From the NCBI GenBank assembly GCA_965371445.1, contig CBDUYN010000063.1, forward strand, positions 1-48,703: 48,703 nt of DNA, read 5' to 3'. The position numbers and the translations under genes were made by a program. Below are positions 39,611-48,703 of this stretch, piece by piece (the stretch's first letter is position 1; each line of letters begins with the position of its first letter). The notes beneath the pieces were generated by a model. That model was not told the origin of the DNA. It did not search any database and saw nothing but the letters and a program-made list of their open reading frames with translations. Source of the DNA: DASWIG01 sp965371445. Its GTDB lineage: Bacteria > Acidobacteriota > Thermoanaerobaculia > Multivoradales > J023.

Positions 39611-41467
39611 ATGGCCAGGCAAACAAGAGCTACCAAGAGACCCGCCGGACCTTGGAGGGCCAGCAGGGTCTCCGGTCTTCTTCTTCTCTTCCTGACACTC
39701 GCCGCCGGCGCTCGGCCGCTTCCGGCGCGCGGGAGCGTGGTGGCGCAGGCGATGGATGGGTTCTACGCCGACACCGGGGATCGCGAGCGGCTCGTCGCCC
39801 TCGCCGAGCTCGCACTGGCCGAGGCTCAGCGTGTCGACGGGCGCGGCTCCGAAGCGGCGAGCGGCTGGTACCTGATGGCCGCGGCGCAGGCCTACGCTTA
39901 CCTCTTCGGTCCGGGACACGACTGCCGGAGCCTCGCCGAGGCGCCGTGTCGGCGTCCGGGGGAGGTCTATCGCCGGGCGACGAGCGGCTACCTCTCGGCG
40001 ATTTCCTTCTCCGGCGACTGGCGGCACGACCACGAACGTCAGGTCCTGGCGGCCTCCTACAGCGTGCGAGTCGATGACCGTGCCGAGCTGGGGGAGCTCG
40101 ACCGCGTCGTGTTGGCGGAGGAGCTGGCCGGTGAGGGACTGCGCAACCGTCACCGGCGCGCTGGCGTCGGCGTACCCCTGGTCGGCATCCGCAAGAACCG
40201 CCGGCTCTCCGCCGTCAAGCACTTCTACCCGCCCTCCGGTCTCGCACGACCACTCACGGCCGTACTGCGTTTCGAAAGCGGCAACGCGGCACACCGTGAC
40301 GGCGACACGACATCCCGTTTGGCGGTGCTCAGCTTCCACGACCCGCGGCGCACGTCGACGCTACGCATCGGCACGGCCGTCGTGCCTCTGGCCGCCGACT
40401 TCACGGCGCCCTGCGCCTACCAGGCGACTTCGGACTGGCTCCGCGACCTGGGCCGGATCCCCTTCACCGCCACCGAGGAGGCGCTGGCCCACCAGGGCCT
40501 CCTCCTGCTGGAAGCCTACGATCCCCACAAGACTCCGGTGCTCATGATCCACGGCCTGCGATCCAACCCCGGCGCCTGGCTCGAGCTCACCAACGACCTT
40601 TGGGGCGATCCGCAGCTTCGTGACGACTTCCAGGTCTGGCACTACTTCTATCCTACCGGTCTGCCGTATCTCTACTCCGCCAGCCTGCTTCGCGACGAGC
40701 TCGCGGCCCTGCGCCTGGCCCTCGATCCCTCCGGCACCGACGACGCCCTCGAGTCGCTGGTGATCGTCGCCCACAGCATGGGGGGTCTGATCAGCAAGGC
40801 ACTGATCGCCGAAAGCGGAGAGGCGATCTGGGAGGAGGCCATCGCGGTGTCGCCAAAAGAGCTCGACGCGACGGCGCAGGACATCGAAACCCTGCGCCGC
40901 TGTTTCCTCTTCGACCCGCTGCCCTACGTCGATCGGGTGGTCTTCATCTCCACCCCGCACCGCGGCAGCGCCCGGGCGAACGGCTTTGTGGGCCGGCTCG
41001 GGGCTGCCCTCGTGAGGCGTGCCCGTGCCCTCAAGTCGACATTTCAGCGTATTGCGGCGAACAACGAGGCGCTGATTCGCCCCGACATGCGCAAGCTCCT
41101 GGCGCGGGGCGGGGCCACCAGTATCCGGGCGCTTTCGCCGCAGTATCCGATCTTGCGCAAGCTGGCCGATCTGCCGATCGACCCCGGCGTCACGGTGCAC
41201 ACCATCGTCGGCGACCGTGGCCTGGCGCGCGGCAAGGGTCCACGGCGATCCGACGGCGTGGTGACCTATGCCAGCGCACACCTCGACGAGGCGGCTTCAG
41301 AGCTCGTCGTGCCGGCACGGCACGACGCTTACTCGCACCCGCTGGCCATCGCCGAGGTCAAGCGCATCCTACGAGAGCACCTGCGCAGCTCCCTGGGCGA
41401 AAGGGAACGACATGTGCGGGTGGCGGCGGTCGGTGCCATGGACGGCAGCGCTCTTTCTTACCCCTAG
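39611..41467 (+). CDS. secreted lipase/esterase-like alpha/beta hydrolase
   Basis: From the ATG at 39611 (AAAGGA upstream) the protein has 618 residues. Residues 1-41 form a signal segment. A 250-residue N-terminal helical region of unknown type contains VVAQAMDGFYADTGDRERLV and a cysteine pair. The hydrolase domain begins near 300 with VLMIHGLRSNPGAW (H314) and has nucleophile S389 in IVAHSMGGLISKALI, then VVFISTPHRGSARA, typical of PGAP1-like lipases and esterases. The histidine is probably in ARHDAYSHP near residue 575. The short YHYPREL-type gene follows 10 nt downstream, suggesting a functional pair. Confidence 0.88.
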   Translation: MARQTRATKRPAGPWRASRVSGLLLLFLTLAAGARPLPARGSVVAQAMDGFYADTGDRERLVALAELALAEAQRVDGRGSEAASGWYLMAAAQAYAYLFGPGHDCRSLAEAPCRRPGEVYRRATSGYLSAISFSGDWRHDHERQVLAASYSVRVDDRAELGELDRVVLAEELAGEGLRNRHRRAGVGVPLVGIRKNRRLSAVKHFYPPSGLARPLTAVLRFESGNAAHRDGDTTSRLAVLSFHDPRRTSTLRIGTAVVPLAADFTAPCAYQATSDWLRDLGRIPFTATEEALAHQGLLLLEAYDPHKTPVLMIHGLRSNPGAWLELTNDLWGDPQLRDDFQVWHYFYPTGLPYLYSASLLRDELAALRLALDPSGTDDALESLVIVAHSMGGLISKALIAESGEAIWEEAIAVSPKELDATAQDIETLRRCFLFDPLPYVDRVVFISTPHRGSARANGFVGRLGAALVRRARALKSTFQRIAANNEALIRPDMRKLLARGGATSIRALSPQYPILRKLADLPIDPGVTVHTIVGDRGLARGKGPRRSDGVVTYASAHLDEAASELVVPARHDAYSHPLAIAEVKRILREHLRSSLGERERHVRVAAVGAMDGSALSYP

Positions 41468-41477
41468 GAGGTGTGTG

Positions 41478-41984
41478 ATGAAAGGAACATGGAAAACGGT
41501 GGCGTTGGGGTCATGGATTGTCGTGGCGATTCTTCCCGCGCTGGCCGGCGGCACCGGTCTCGACCGGGAGCTTGCTCCGGTCCTGCTCCGAGAGCTCGAG
41601 AAGATGGTGACCGTGGAGGCCCCGCGGGGACCTCTAGCTCATCCGACGAATTGCACCGTCGCCTTGGAAGCTCGCCGTACAGCCCGGCTGATGGCTCACT
41701 TGCTCCTTGAGCGTTTGACCAGAGCCTGCCGCGAGGACATCGACTCCTGCCGCCGCGAGCTTGAGGATCCTCGCTGGCGAGACGCCGGCTTGGTGATTGA
41801 TGATTGGGTGGCGAAGAATCCGCTCGATAGGACACCCCACTTCAGAGAGATGTTTCTCTATCACTATCCCCGTGAGCTTTTGGCCAGCTATGTCGAGGCG
41901 GTTGAAAGGGGGCTCTCAGCGCACCAGGAGCCACGGTCAAGGGGCCCAACCCCGAAGGCGGTGAGCCGATTCCGTTCCCCGTAG
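41478..41984 (+). CDS. secreted protein of unknown family, YHYPREL type, short form
   Basis: The 168-residue protein has a signal segment (1-25) and opens MKGTWKT. Residues about 112-138 read DWVAKNPLDRTPHFREMFLY followed by HYPRELL, aligning with the long form's DWMKEHPQD and FYHYPREL. The ribosome site GGAGGTGTGTG before the ATG is identical to that of the long-form gene on the other strand. It starts 10 nt after the lipase stop and is probably co-transcribed and exported with it. A chaperone or inhibitor role for the lipase is speculation. Confidence 0.75.
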   Translation: MKGTWKTVALGSWIVVAILPALAGGTGLDRELAPVLLRELEKMVTVEAPRGPLAHPTNCTVALEARRTARLMAHLLLERLTRACREDIDSCRRELEDPRWRDAGLVIDDWVAKNPLDRTPHFREMFLYHYPRELLASYVEAVERGLSAHQEPRSRGPTPKAVSRFRSP

Positions 41985-42100
41985 GGGCTCCGTCCCGGGC
42001 CGCACCGGCTGCCGATGGACCGCTGGCAGGCCGCTGTGGAGACATGCTATGCTCCTCCTCAAGGTCGACCAGATCCATGGATTCGGGGAAGCTCGACGCG

Positions 42101-45100
42101 ATGAAATGCCCCTCCTGCGCCAGCGAAGTACCGGACGACAGGCCGGAGTGCCCGTCGTGTGGTACTCCCGTTTCGGGCCAGCGGGACGAGAGGGTCGAAG
42201 AGCTGCTCGGTCGCTACGTCGAGCAACGCGTCGTCGACGGCTCGACCGCAGACGCGAAAGAGCTCTGCCGGGATTGCCCGGAGCTCCTCGAGACTCTCCA
42301 GGCGCATATCCGCGACTACGAGGAGCTACACCAGATGCTCGCCCCGCCGGGACACCTCAAGCCGGGTGGGACCCTCCTGCACTATCGAATCGTCGAGAAA
42401 ATCGGCGCCGGCGGCATGGGCGAGGTCTACCTCGCCGAGGACACGAAGCTCGAACGCCGCGTGGCGCTCAAGGTCCTCTCGCCCAAGACGGCGGGCGACC
42501 CGCAGCGGCTGCGGCGCTTCCTGCGGGAAGCGCGTCTTGAGGCGGGCCTCAACCATTCCAACATCGTCACCGTCCACTCGATCGAGGAAGCCGAGGGGCT
42601 GGCCTTCCTCACCATGGAGGTCGTCAAGGGAAAGACGCTCAAGGAGCTGATCCCAGCCGAAGGCCTGGAGCCCCAGAGGGTCCTTGAGATCGCGACCCAA
42701 CTGGCGGACGCCCTGGTAGCGGCGCACGACCGGGGGATCATGCACCGTGACCTGAAGCCGGCCAACGTCATGGTGACGGAGGACGGACAGGCCGCTCCCG
42801 GCCGGGTCAAGGTCCTCGACTTCGGCCTGGCCAAGCTCCGGCAGCCGCCGGGCGGCGGTGCCGAAGCCGACTCGACGCACACCCTGACCACCGGCGGGAA
42901 GATCCTGGGCACCCTGCCCTACATGTCGCCCGAGCAGGTCCAGGGCTCGGACGTGGATTTGAGGACCGACATCTTCTCCTTCGGCGTCGTCCTCTACGAG
43001 ATGGCGACGGGCCGGCGTCCGTTCCGGGGCGAGAGCATGGCCGATCTCATCTCGACCATCCTGCGTGACACTCCGGCGCCGGTCACCGAGGTCAATCCCC
43101 GGCTGCCGTATCCTCTGGGAGGAATCGTCCAGCGGTGCCTGGAGAAAGATCCCGAGAAGCGGTACGCGTCGAGCCGGGAGATGCGTGACGAGCTCGCGGA
43201 GCTACGTAGCGAGATCGCCTCGCAATCCGGCAGTCGGACTGCCGTCTCTGCGGTCTTCGCCCACCCGCGCCGTAGGGCGCGTTACGCCGCGGGCGGCTTG
43301 CTGGCGGTCCTGCTCCTCGCCGCGGCCTATGCCGGGATCGTCAAGCGGAGCGAGCGGGCGGCACGCGAGCCACCGGACGGCGAGGAGCTTACGAAGCCAT
43401 CGGTGGCGGTGCTCTACTTCGAGAACCTCAGCTCCGATCCGGAGCTCGAGTGGCTCCATACCGGCATCACCGACATGCTGGTGACAGACCTCTCGCAGTC
43501 GCCCGAGCTCGAGGTGTTGAGCACCAGCCGACTGCATCAGATCCTGAAGGATCTCGACATCCTGGGAGAGCCGAGGCTTTCCTTCGACCTGGTCCAGGGA
43601 GTCGCGGAGCGGGCCGCCGTCGAGGTCGTGGTGCGGGGCAGCTACGCCCGCATCGGCAACGTCTTCCGTATCGACGCGACCCTCGAGGGGACGGCGGAGG
43701 GCGCCATCTTGAAGTCCAAGCGCGTCGAGGGCCGGGGCGAGGAAAGCCTTTTTGCCATGGTCGACGAGCTCAGCGCGGCGATTCGCAACAACTTCGAGGT
43801 GACGCCGCGGCCCGAGGTGCCGGCGACAATCGAGGCGGTGACGACGTCGTCGCTGCAAGCCTGGCGCCTCTACTCGGAGGCCCTCGTGCTCTTCGAGGAG
43901 TCGAAGCCAGGGGAGGCGATCGCACGGCTGGAGAAGGCGGTGGATCTCGATCCTACCTTCGCCCTCGCTTTCGTTTCCCTCGGCGTCATCCACAAGAACC
44001 TCGCTCACACCGCGCAGGCCCGAGAGTATACGCAGCGAGCTGTCGAGCTCGCGGAACGCCTGCCTCTCAACCAGCGCCTTACGATAGAGGCGACCCATTA
44101 CAGCACCCGGTGGGCGACCCTCGGACGTGCCGTCGAAGCCTTTCAGGAGGTGCTTCGCTTTCACCCCGACCGAATGGTCCCGCGCAACAACCTGGCCAAG
44201 CGCTACTCCGAGCTCGAGCGGTATGAGGAGGCAATCCGCGAGTTCAGAACCCTCATCGACAGCGGCTCGTCATACTGGGGGGACTACACCGGCATCGCGA
44301 ATGCCTACGCGGGACTGGGCCGCTTCGAGACGGGCTACCAAATCCTCTCCGAGTTTACGAAGCGCCATCCCGACAACTGGATGCTCCAGTTTTTCCTCGG
44401 CTGGCAGCTGACGGAGTGGGGCAAGCTCGACGAAGCCCTGGCGCAATTCGAGCGAGCGGCCACCCTTCGCCCGGACCACTACTATTTCCCCTACGGCCGG
44501 TGGCGAACCCAGGTTCTACGAGAGGACTGGAGGCAAGCAGAGCTCGAGGCGGCGAAGATCCTGGCCTTCGACGATTCCTTCGCCTACTGGCGCGGCGCCG
44601 TTTCCCAGGCGCGGAATCTGACCTACCGTGGCCGAACGAAGGAAGCCCTTCTGCGTTTCGACGTCGCCACTCGCGCCGACTCGGACTTTCGGGCGCTGGC
44701 CCATTGCTGGAAGGCCGAGCTGCTGCTCCAGCGGGGCGAGGCCGCCCTGGGCCTGGCGGAGGCGGAGCTGGCCCAGGAGCTGGCCCGGGATGACTGGCCG
44801 GAGCTCAAGGGATTGTTCCTCGCCGCCTTGGCCCGGCAGCGATTGGGTCAGCCTTCCCAGGCGAGACGCGCGGAGGAGGAGCTCCGGCAGCGGGCGGCGG
44901 AGCATCCGAACGTCGTCGAAGAACGGCAGCTCCACCACCTCGCCGGCCTCCTGGCGCTCGCCGAGGGCGACGCCGAGGGCGCCGTCATCGCCTTGAAACG
45001 AGCCGAATCGCTGCTACCGCCGCAGGGGGTCGAGGTCCATTGGCACGTCTTTCCCGACCACGTGCCGATCTGGTATGCCCTGGGCTCAGCGGAGCTCGCC

Positions 45101-45349
45101 GCCGGACGGCTGGACGAGGCCCTCGGCTGGCTCCGCAACGCCGTGACGAGCGGTGCGGAGCACCTGGAGTCGCCGGTGCCCTACGTGCGGAGCTTCTACT
45201 TCCTCGGCCGCATCCACCAGCAACGTGGCGAGGCCGCCGAGGCGCGGCGCTACTTCGAGCGGTTTCTCGAGCTCTGGCAGGATGGCGACCTCGACCGCGA
45301 GCGCCTCCAGGAGGCGCGTGCCTACGTCTGGCCGACCGGCAAGACGTAG
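42101..45349 (+). CDS. zinc-ribbon Ser/Thr kinase with TolB-like and TPR regions
   Basis: The 1082-residue protein (ATG at 42101; ATG at 42077 is possible) opens with a zinc ribbon, CPSC and CPSC spaced by 12 residues, then a short linker and a Hanks-type kinase: GAGGMG near 102-107, K124, HRDLKPAN, DFG and MSPEQ. A membrane span (GGLLAVLLLAAAYAGIV) lies near 387-403. The outer part starts with a TolB/FlgO-like domain (PSVAVLYFENLSSDPELEWL) and continues with about ten TPR-type helix pairs to the end. This layout is common in Acidobacteriota signalling kinases. The kinase and small-protein genes converge with a 1-nt gap. Confidence 0.92.
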   Translation: MKCPSCASEVPDDRPECPSCGTPVSGQRDERVEELLGRYVEQRVVDGSTADAKELCRDCPELLETLQAHIRDYEELHQMLAPPGHLKPGGTLLHYRIVEKIGAGGMGEVYLAEDTKLERRVALKVLSPKTAGDPQRLRRFLREARLEAGLNHSNIVTVHSIEEAEGLAFLTMEVVKGKTLKELIPAEGLEPQRVLEIATQLADALVAAHDRGIMHRDLKPANVMVTEDGQAAPGRVKVLDFGLAKLRQPPGGGAEADSTHTLTTGGKILGTLPYMSPEQVQGSDVDLRTDIFSFGVVLYEMATGRRPFRGESMADLISTILRDTPAPVTEVNPRLPYPLGGIVQRCLEKDPEKRYASSREMRDELAELRSEIASQSGSRTAVSAVFAHPRRRARYAAGGLLAVLLLAAAYAGIVKRSERAAREPPDGEELTKPSVAVLYFENLSSDPELEWLHTGITDMLVTDLSQSPELEVLSTSRLHQILKDLDILGEPRLSFDLVQGVAERAAVEVVVRGSYARIGNVFRIDATLEGTAEGAILKSKRVEGRGEESLFAMVDELSAAIRNNFEVTPRPEVPATIEAVTTSSLQAWRLYSEALVLFEESKPGEAIARLEKAVDLDPTFALAFVSLGVIHKNLAHTAQAREYTQRAVELAERLPLNQRLTIEATHYSTRWATLGRAVEAFQEVLRFHPDRMVPRNNLAKRYSELERYEEAIREFRTLIDSGSSYWGDYTGIANAYAGLGRFETGYQILSEFTKRHPDNWMLQFFLGWQLTEWGKLDEALAQFERAATLRPDHYYFPYGRWRTQVLREDWRQAELEAAKILAFDDSFAYWRGAVSQARNLTYRGRTKEALLRFDVATRADSDFRALAHCWKAELLLQRGEAALGLAEAELAQELARDDWPELKGLFLAALARQRLGQPSQARRAEEELRQRAAEHPNVVEERQLHHLAGLLALAEGDAEGAVIALKRAESLLPPQGVEVHWHVFPDHVPIWYALGSAELAAGRLDEALGWLRNAVTSGAEHLESPVPYVRSFYFLGRIHQQRGEAAEARRYFERFLELWQDGDLDRERLQEARAYVWPTGKT

Positions 45350-45350
45350 G

Positions 45351-45611
45351 CTAGCTGGAGCTCACGATGCCATCACCCGTGCGATCGTCCCCAATCGGTT
45401 TCGTCCCCGGGCCGAGGAATTTCAAGATCCTCGACCAGTCCTCCGACAAGAGAGCCTTCCGCTCTTTCTTCGACAACCCGGCGCTGGCGATCACTCTCTT
45501 GGGGTTTTTGAGATACCTCTTGTAAAGGTTCTCGTTGAGCGCCAGCCGGGCGACGAGCTGGCCCAGTTTGGTGACGGCAGGTGTTTCCTTCTTTTCCCAG
45601 TCCATGGCCAT
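45351..45611 (-). CDS. small LigA-like protein
   Basis: The 86-residue protein has AAGGAGG 5 nt before the ATG and lies 12 nt downstream of the WD40 gene stop. Its core (VARLALNENLYKRYLKNPKR ... GLSKKERKALLSEDW ... ILKFLGPGTKP) matches the helical pattern of the LigA subunit fold seen in aromatic-ring-cleaving dioxygenases and in small standalone proteins. There is no partner dioxygenase nearby. It could be a small effector, adaptor or precursor peptide for the STAND protein (inference). Confidence 0.72.
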   Translation of the reverse strand: MAMDWEKKETPAVTKLGQLVARLALNENLYKRYLKNPKRVIASAGLSKKERKALLSEDWSRILKFLGPGTKPIGDDRTGDGIVSSS

Positions 45612-45623
45612 GATTGCCTCCTT

Positions 45624-48600
45624 CTAGTGGTTGGTTGGTTGGTTGATTGATCGGTTCTGTGCAACGGTCCCTCTCGTGCCCTTGGCCTTCTCGTAGGTCG
45701 CCCGGTCCTCGTCGGAGAGCTGGCTCAGGAATCGCTCGGATTCCTCCGGATTCGTCGGATCGAAGCCCCACGCTTGTGGAAAGCGACCGAGGCCAAGCTC
45801 GCTCTCGGCGTAATTCTTCCAGGCCTGAACGGACGATTCCCGCAAGTACCGTACTCGGAATTCGGGGTCGAGGCTGACCGAGGTCGAGGCCCGGATGGTG
45901 GCTTGCAGCCGGCCGGGGTCGATCAGCCACACCTTGGCGGTTCGGCCCGATGAAGTGACGACGTGGGTTCCGTCGGGGCTGAAGGCTGCGCTCTCGCATA
46001 CGGTGCTATGAGTCAGGACCAGCGGCTGGCCGGAGCCGTCCGCGTTCCACAGCCGGGCGGTGCCGTCCAAAGAAGCGGTGAGGACCCGGGTGCCGTCGGG
46101 GCTGAAGACAACCCTCCAAACAGGGTATTCATGCCCTTTGAGAACCACTTCACCGGAGCCGTCGACGTTCCACACCCTTGCCGTCCAGTCCCAGGACGCG
46201 GTGACGATCCGCGTGCCGTCGGGGCTGAAGGCGGCGCTCGCAACGAGCTCGTCATGCCCCGCGAGGGCGACTGGGTCGCCGGGAGATCGACCCTCTGAGG
46301 CGTCGAAAGGAAACACCTTCACGCTCCCGGCTTGGGAGGCGGTAACGATCCGGGTACCGTCGCGATTGAATGCGGCGAGGTTCAGCGCCTCGCCGTGATC
46401 CAGCTCCAGCGTCTTTTCACCGTCCGCGCTCCACACCACGGCGTATCCATTCTCGTGAGCCGTGAGAATCTGGGTGCCGTCGGCATTGAAGACGGCACTG
46501 ACCACGGACACCTCGGGGTCATGCGACAGCACCGCCAGGGTCCGGCTTTCCGGGCCGTCGACGCGATAGACTCGCGCGGTCCTGTCCAAAGAAACGGTGA
46601 CAACCCGGGTGCCGTCGGGGCTGAAGACGGCGCTGGTCACCCAATTCTTATGCCCTTTAAGGACGATCGAATCGGGGGTTCGGCGCTCCACGTTCCACAC
46701 TCGCGCCGTCCGGTCCGAGGAAGCCGTAACCACCCGGGTGCCGTCGGTGTTGAAGACGGCGCTCCACAAGTCCTTTCGGTGCCCCTTGAGGACGATGGGC
46801 TCGCCGGAACCGTCCGCGTTCCACACTCGCGCGGTGCCGTCAGAGCTCGCGGTGACGATCCGGGTGCTGTCAGCACTAAAGACGGCGCTCCCCACGTAGT
46901 CCTGGTGGCCCCGGAGAACCGCGGGCACGCTGAGGCTGCGTCCCTCGGGGCCGGCGATCTTCCACAGCCGTGTCGTGGCGTCGGCGGAAGCCGTGACGAC
47001 CCGGGTCCCGTCGGGGCTGATGGCGGCGCTCAGAACCGAGGCTTGGTGTCCTCGAAGGACGATGGGCCAGCTGGGGGCGGTTGCGTCCCAGACCCGCGCG
47101 GTTCGGTCCTGGGAGGCGGTGACGACCAGGGTGCCGTCGGGGCTGAAGGCGGCGCTCTCCACCTGATCGTCGTGCGCCAGGAAGAGCGGTTCGCCAGCGC
47201 TCCGGCCTTCCACATTCCACACCCGGGCGGCGTGGTGATTGTCGGCGCAAAGGACACGGGTGCCGTCCACATTGAACACCGGCCCCCACACGCCCCAAGG
47301 CTCCGAACCGCTCTTCAAAGCCATTTTGCCAGAGCCGTCCGCGTTCCACACGTACGCGTTCCAGTGGTTGGCGACGTTGTAGCCCCCGGTCGAGCTGTCC
47401 GACGCGACCTCATCCCAGAAGCGAGTGAGGACCTTGGTGCCGTCGGCGTTGAAGGTGACGCTACCGACGTCGTGCTCGTGGGGTTCATGCTCCAGGACGA
47501 CCGGTCCGGAGCCGTCCACGTTCCACACGTAGGCGTTTCCGGCGGCGGTGACGATCTGGGTGCCGGCGGGGTTGAAAGCTGCACATTCCACGCCGGATTC
47601 ATGTTCCAGGACGACCAGCTCGGAGCCGTCGACGTCCCAGACCCGCGCGGTCTTGTCCTTGCCGCCGGCGGTCACCACCTGCGTGCCCTCGGCGTTGAAG
47701 ACAGCGGTCTTGATGACCTTCTCATGCCCTTTCAAGACGACCGGCTTGCCGGAGCCGTCCGCGCGGAACAACCACACGCTCTTCCCCAAGGTGACGAGCG
47801 CCCAGGTACCGTCGACGTTCCACGCGGCGTTGTATTCCCCAAACGTGTCGATGAGCAGCCTGCGAACGACCTCCGTGCCGGAGCCGTCGGTGTTCCACAC
47901 CCGCGCGGCCTTGTCCTCTCCCACGGTGAGGACCTGGGTGCCGTCACGGTTGAAGGAGGCAGCCAGGACTCCTCTTTGATGTCCTCGGAAGATCACCGGT
48001 TCGCCGTGGGAGACATCGATGCTCCACACCCGCGCGGTGGCGTCCCGAGACGCGGTCACGACCTGGCTCCCGTCGCGGCTGAAAGCGACGGCAACGACGG
48101 CCTCTTCGTGCCCCCGGAGAATCAGGTCCGCCAAGGGTTGAGCCGCCAGGGCCTCGAGCATTCTGGCGACGGCACCAGGCGTCTGGTCGGGATTCACGAT
48201 TTCGTGGAGAACCAAAGCTGCCAGAGTCGGTTCCTTCGACATCCATAGGCCTGCCGCCGCGACGCGCCGGGCATCCTCTTCCTCGTTCTTGCGTCGCACG
48301 CTGGCCTTGACGAACTGCCGCTCCAGCCGGTTGAGATCTTCGCGTAGCGCCACGGCCGGCGACAGGCGCGGGTCTTCGTTCCACAGCAAGCCCGCGGCCC
48401 GTTTTCCTCTCTCCCACGCCTCGGCGGCCCGCCAGAGCTCCCGCAGCAGCGGCTGAGCGTCGCGACTCTCGGCCATCCAGACCGTCATCGGCTTCCAGCT
48501 TCGCAGCAGGGCGTCGTGGGCGAGCTCCAGGGTTCCCCGGTCAGCCACGACGAGGCGGAGCTCGATCAGCCAACCCAGAACGTTTTCGACCCTTTTTTGC

Positions 48601-48703
48601 TCCTTCGTGTCGGCGAATCGAAGCTCCCGGAGGACGATGCGCCGTCGCGACGCCTTCCAGCCCTCGAACGCCACCATGCGCAGCATCACACGTCGCACGG
48701 TGG
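45624..48703 (-). CDS. STAND-type WD40 repeat protein, 5' end outside the window
   Basis: The open frame runs off the right edge; 1024 residues are visible, so the N-terminal effector and most of the NTPase lie outside. The visible start is a winged-helix region ending LELAHDALLRSWKPMTVWM, typical of novel STAND (nSTAND) proteins. About 17 WD40 blades follow (LKGHEKVIKTAVFNAEGTQV, LRGHQDYVGSAVFSADSTRI and others), enough for two propellers or more. A helical tail follows (LSDEDRATYEKAKG). STAND proteins are signalling switches in immunity or programmed death. The stop lies beside a GGTT tetranucleotide run. Confidence 0.9.
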   Translation of the reverse strand, partial: TVRRVMLRMVAFEGWKASRRRIVLRELRFADTKEQKRVENVLGWLIELRLVVADRGTLELAHDALLRSWKPMTVWMAESRDAQPLLRELWRAAEAWERGKRAAGLLWNEDPRLSPAVALREDLNRLERQFVKASVRRKNEEEDARRVAAAGLWMSKEPTLAALVLHEIVNPDQTPGAVARMLEALAAQPLADLILRGHEEAVVAVAFSRDGSQVVTASRDATARVWSIDVSHGEPVIFRGHQRGVLAASFNRDGTQVLTVGEDKAARVWNTDGSGTEVVRRLLIDTFGEYNAAWNVDGTWALVTLGKSVWLFRADGSGKPVVLKGHEKVIKTAVFNAEGTQVVTAGGKDKTARVWDVDGSELVVLEHESGVECAAFNPAGTQIVTAAGNAYVWNVDGSGPVVLEHEPHEHDVGSVTFNADGTKVLTRFWDEVASDSSTGGYNVANHWNAYVWNADGSGKMALKSGSEPWGVWGPVFNVDGTRVLCADNHHAARVWNVEGRSAGEPLFLAHDDQVESAAFSPDGTLVVTASQDRTARVWDATAPSWPIVLRGHQASVLSAAISPDGTRVVTASADATTRLWKIAGPEGRSLSVPAVLRGHQDYVGSAVFSADSTRIVTASSDGTARVWNADGSGEPIVLKGHRKDLWSAVFNTDGTRVVTASSDRTARVWNVERRTPDSIVLKGHKNWVTSAVFSPDGTRVVTVSLDRTARVYRVDGPESRTLAVLSHDPEVSVVSAVFNADGTQILTAHENGYAVVWSADGEKTLELDHGEALNLAAFNRDGTRIVTASQAGSVKVFPFDASEGRSPGDPVALAGHDELVASAAFSPDGTRIVTASWDWTARVWNVDGSGEVVLKGHEYPVWRVVFSPDGTRVLTASLDGTARLWNADGSGQPLVLTHSTVCESAAFSPDGTHVVTSSGRTAKVWLIDPGRLQATIRASTSVSLDPEFRVRYLRESSVQAWKNYAESELGLGRFPQAWGFDPTNPEESERFLSQLSDEDRATYEKAKGTRGTVAQNRSINQPTNH
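45628..45650. repeat. GGTT-type tetranucleotide tandem repeat
   Basis: A run of ggttggttggttgattgatc encodes the last codons of the WD40 protein (SINQPTN). Unit-number change would shift the frame of the C-terminus and affect the spacing to the small-protein gene. Confidence 0.6.

Overview
The window is a GC-rich bacterial chromosome segment, roughly two-thirds G+C with strong third-position GC. Gene content resembles Acidobacteriota, possibly the Thermoanaerobaculia/Holophagae side: Ser/Thr kinases with PEGA-like or TPR/TolB-like extensions, a DUF4384 protein, a caspase-SUMF1 protein, a giant STAND-type WD40 protein, vapBC-type pairs, DUF2911 and UPF0175/DUF3368. This placement is inferred from gene content only. 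I see no rRNA, tRNA, CRISPR array, phage or complete insertion sequence.

1-7155 (minus strand): a three-gene operon (VTC-domain protein, DUF4956 membrane protein, CotH-like kinase) lies between two inverted copies of a small palindromic element bounded by CTAG. It is followed by a leucine dehydrogenase and an SLC13-type permease with four RCK_C-like domains. 7302-14257 (plus): a radical SAM protein, a vapBC-like pair, 0.9 kb of repeats and gene fragments, then a tightly overlapping operon of GT2 glycosyltransferase, NodU/TobZ-type carbamoyltransferase and GT39-like membrane glycosyltransferase, which looks like a glycan or lipid-linked sugar modification unit. 14254-18433: a YhhQ-type transporter with an NTF2-like membrane protein (minus), then a SpoIIE-type phosphatase, a PfkB kinase and an EVE-domain protein (plus). 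18434-22876 is accessory: a protein with 14-residue C-terminal repeats, a UPF0175/DUF3368 pair, fragments of at least two lost genes, and a caspase-SUMF1-PEGA protein missing the start of its caspase fold.

22867-29389: a DUF4384 protein faces the caspase gene head to head, followed by a minus-strand cluster read NUDIX hydrolase, PEGA-type Ser/Thr kinase, secreted TPR/coiled-coil protein, alpha/beta hydrolase. 29473-32850 (plus): dicarboxylate/cation symporter, SDR oxidoreductase and TraB-family membrane protein. 32944-36447: two tandem paralogous secreted nidogen-like zinc metalloproteases. 36566-41984: a coiled-coil tail-anchored protein, DUF2911, a small beta-barrel protein, and a secreted lipase-like hydrolase lying between two genes for related secreted proteins of unknown family.

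42101-48703: a zinc-ribbon Ser/Thr kinase with TolB-like and TPR regions converges on a two-gene unit: a giant STAND-WD40 protein (about 17 blades, cut by the window edge) and an 86-residue LigA-like small protein. The least explained units are the mobile-element-bracketed CotH/VTC cassette, the lipase with its two related partner proteins, and the STAND-WD40/small-protein pair.
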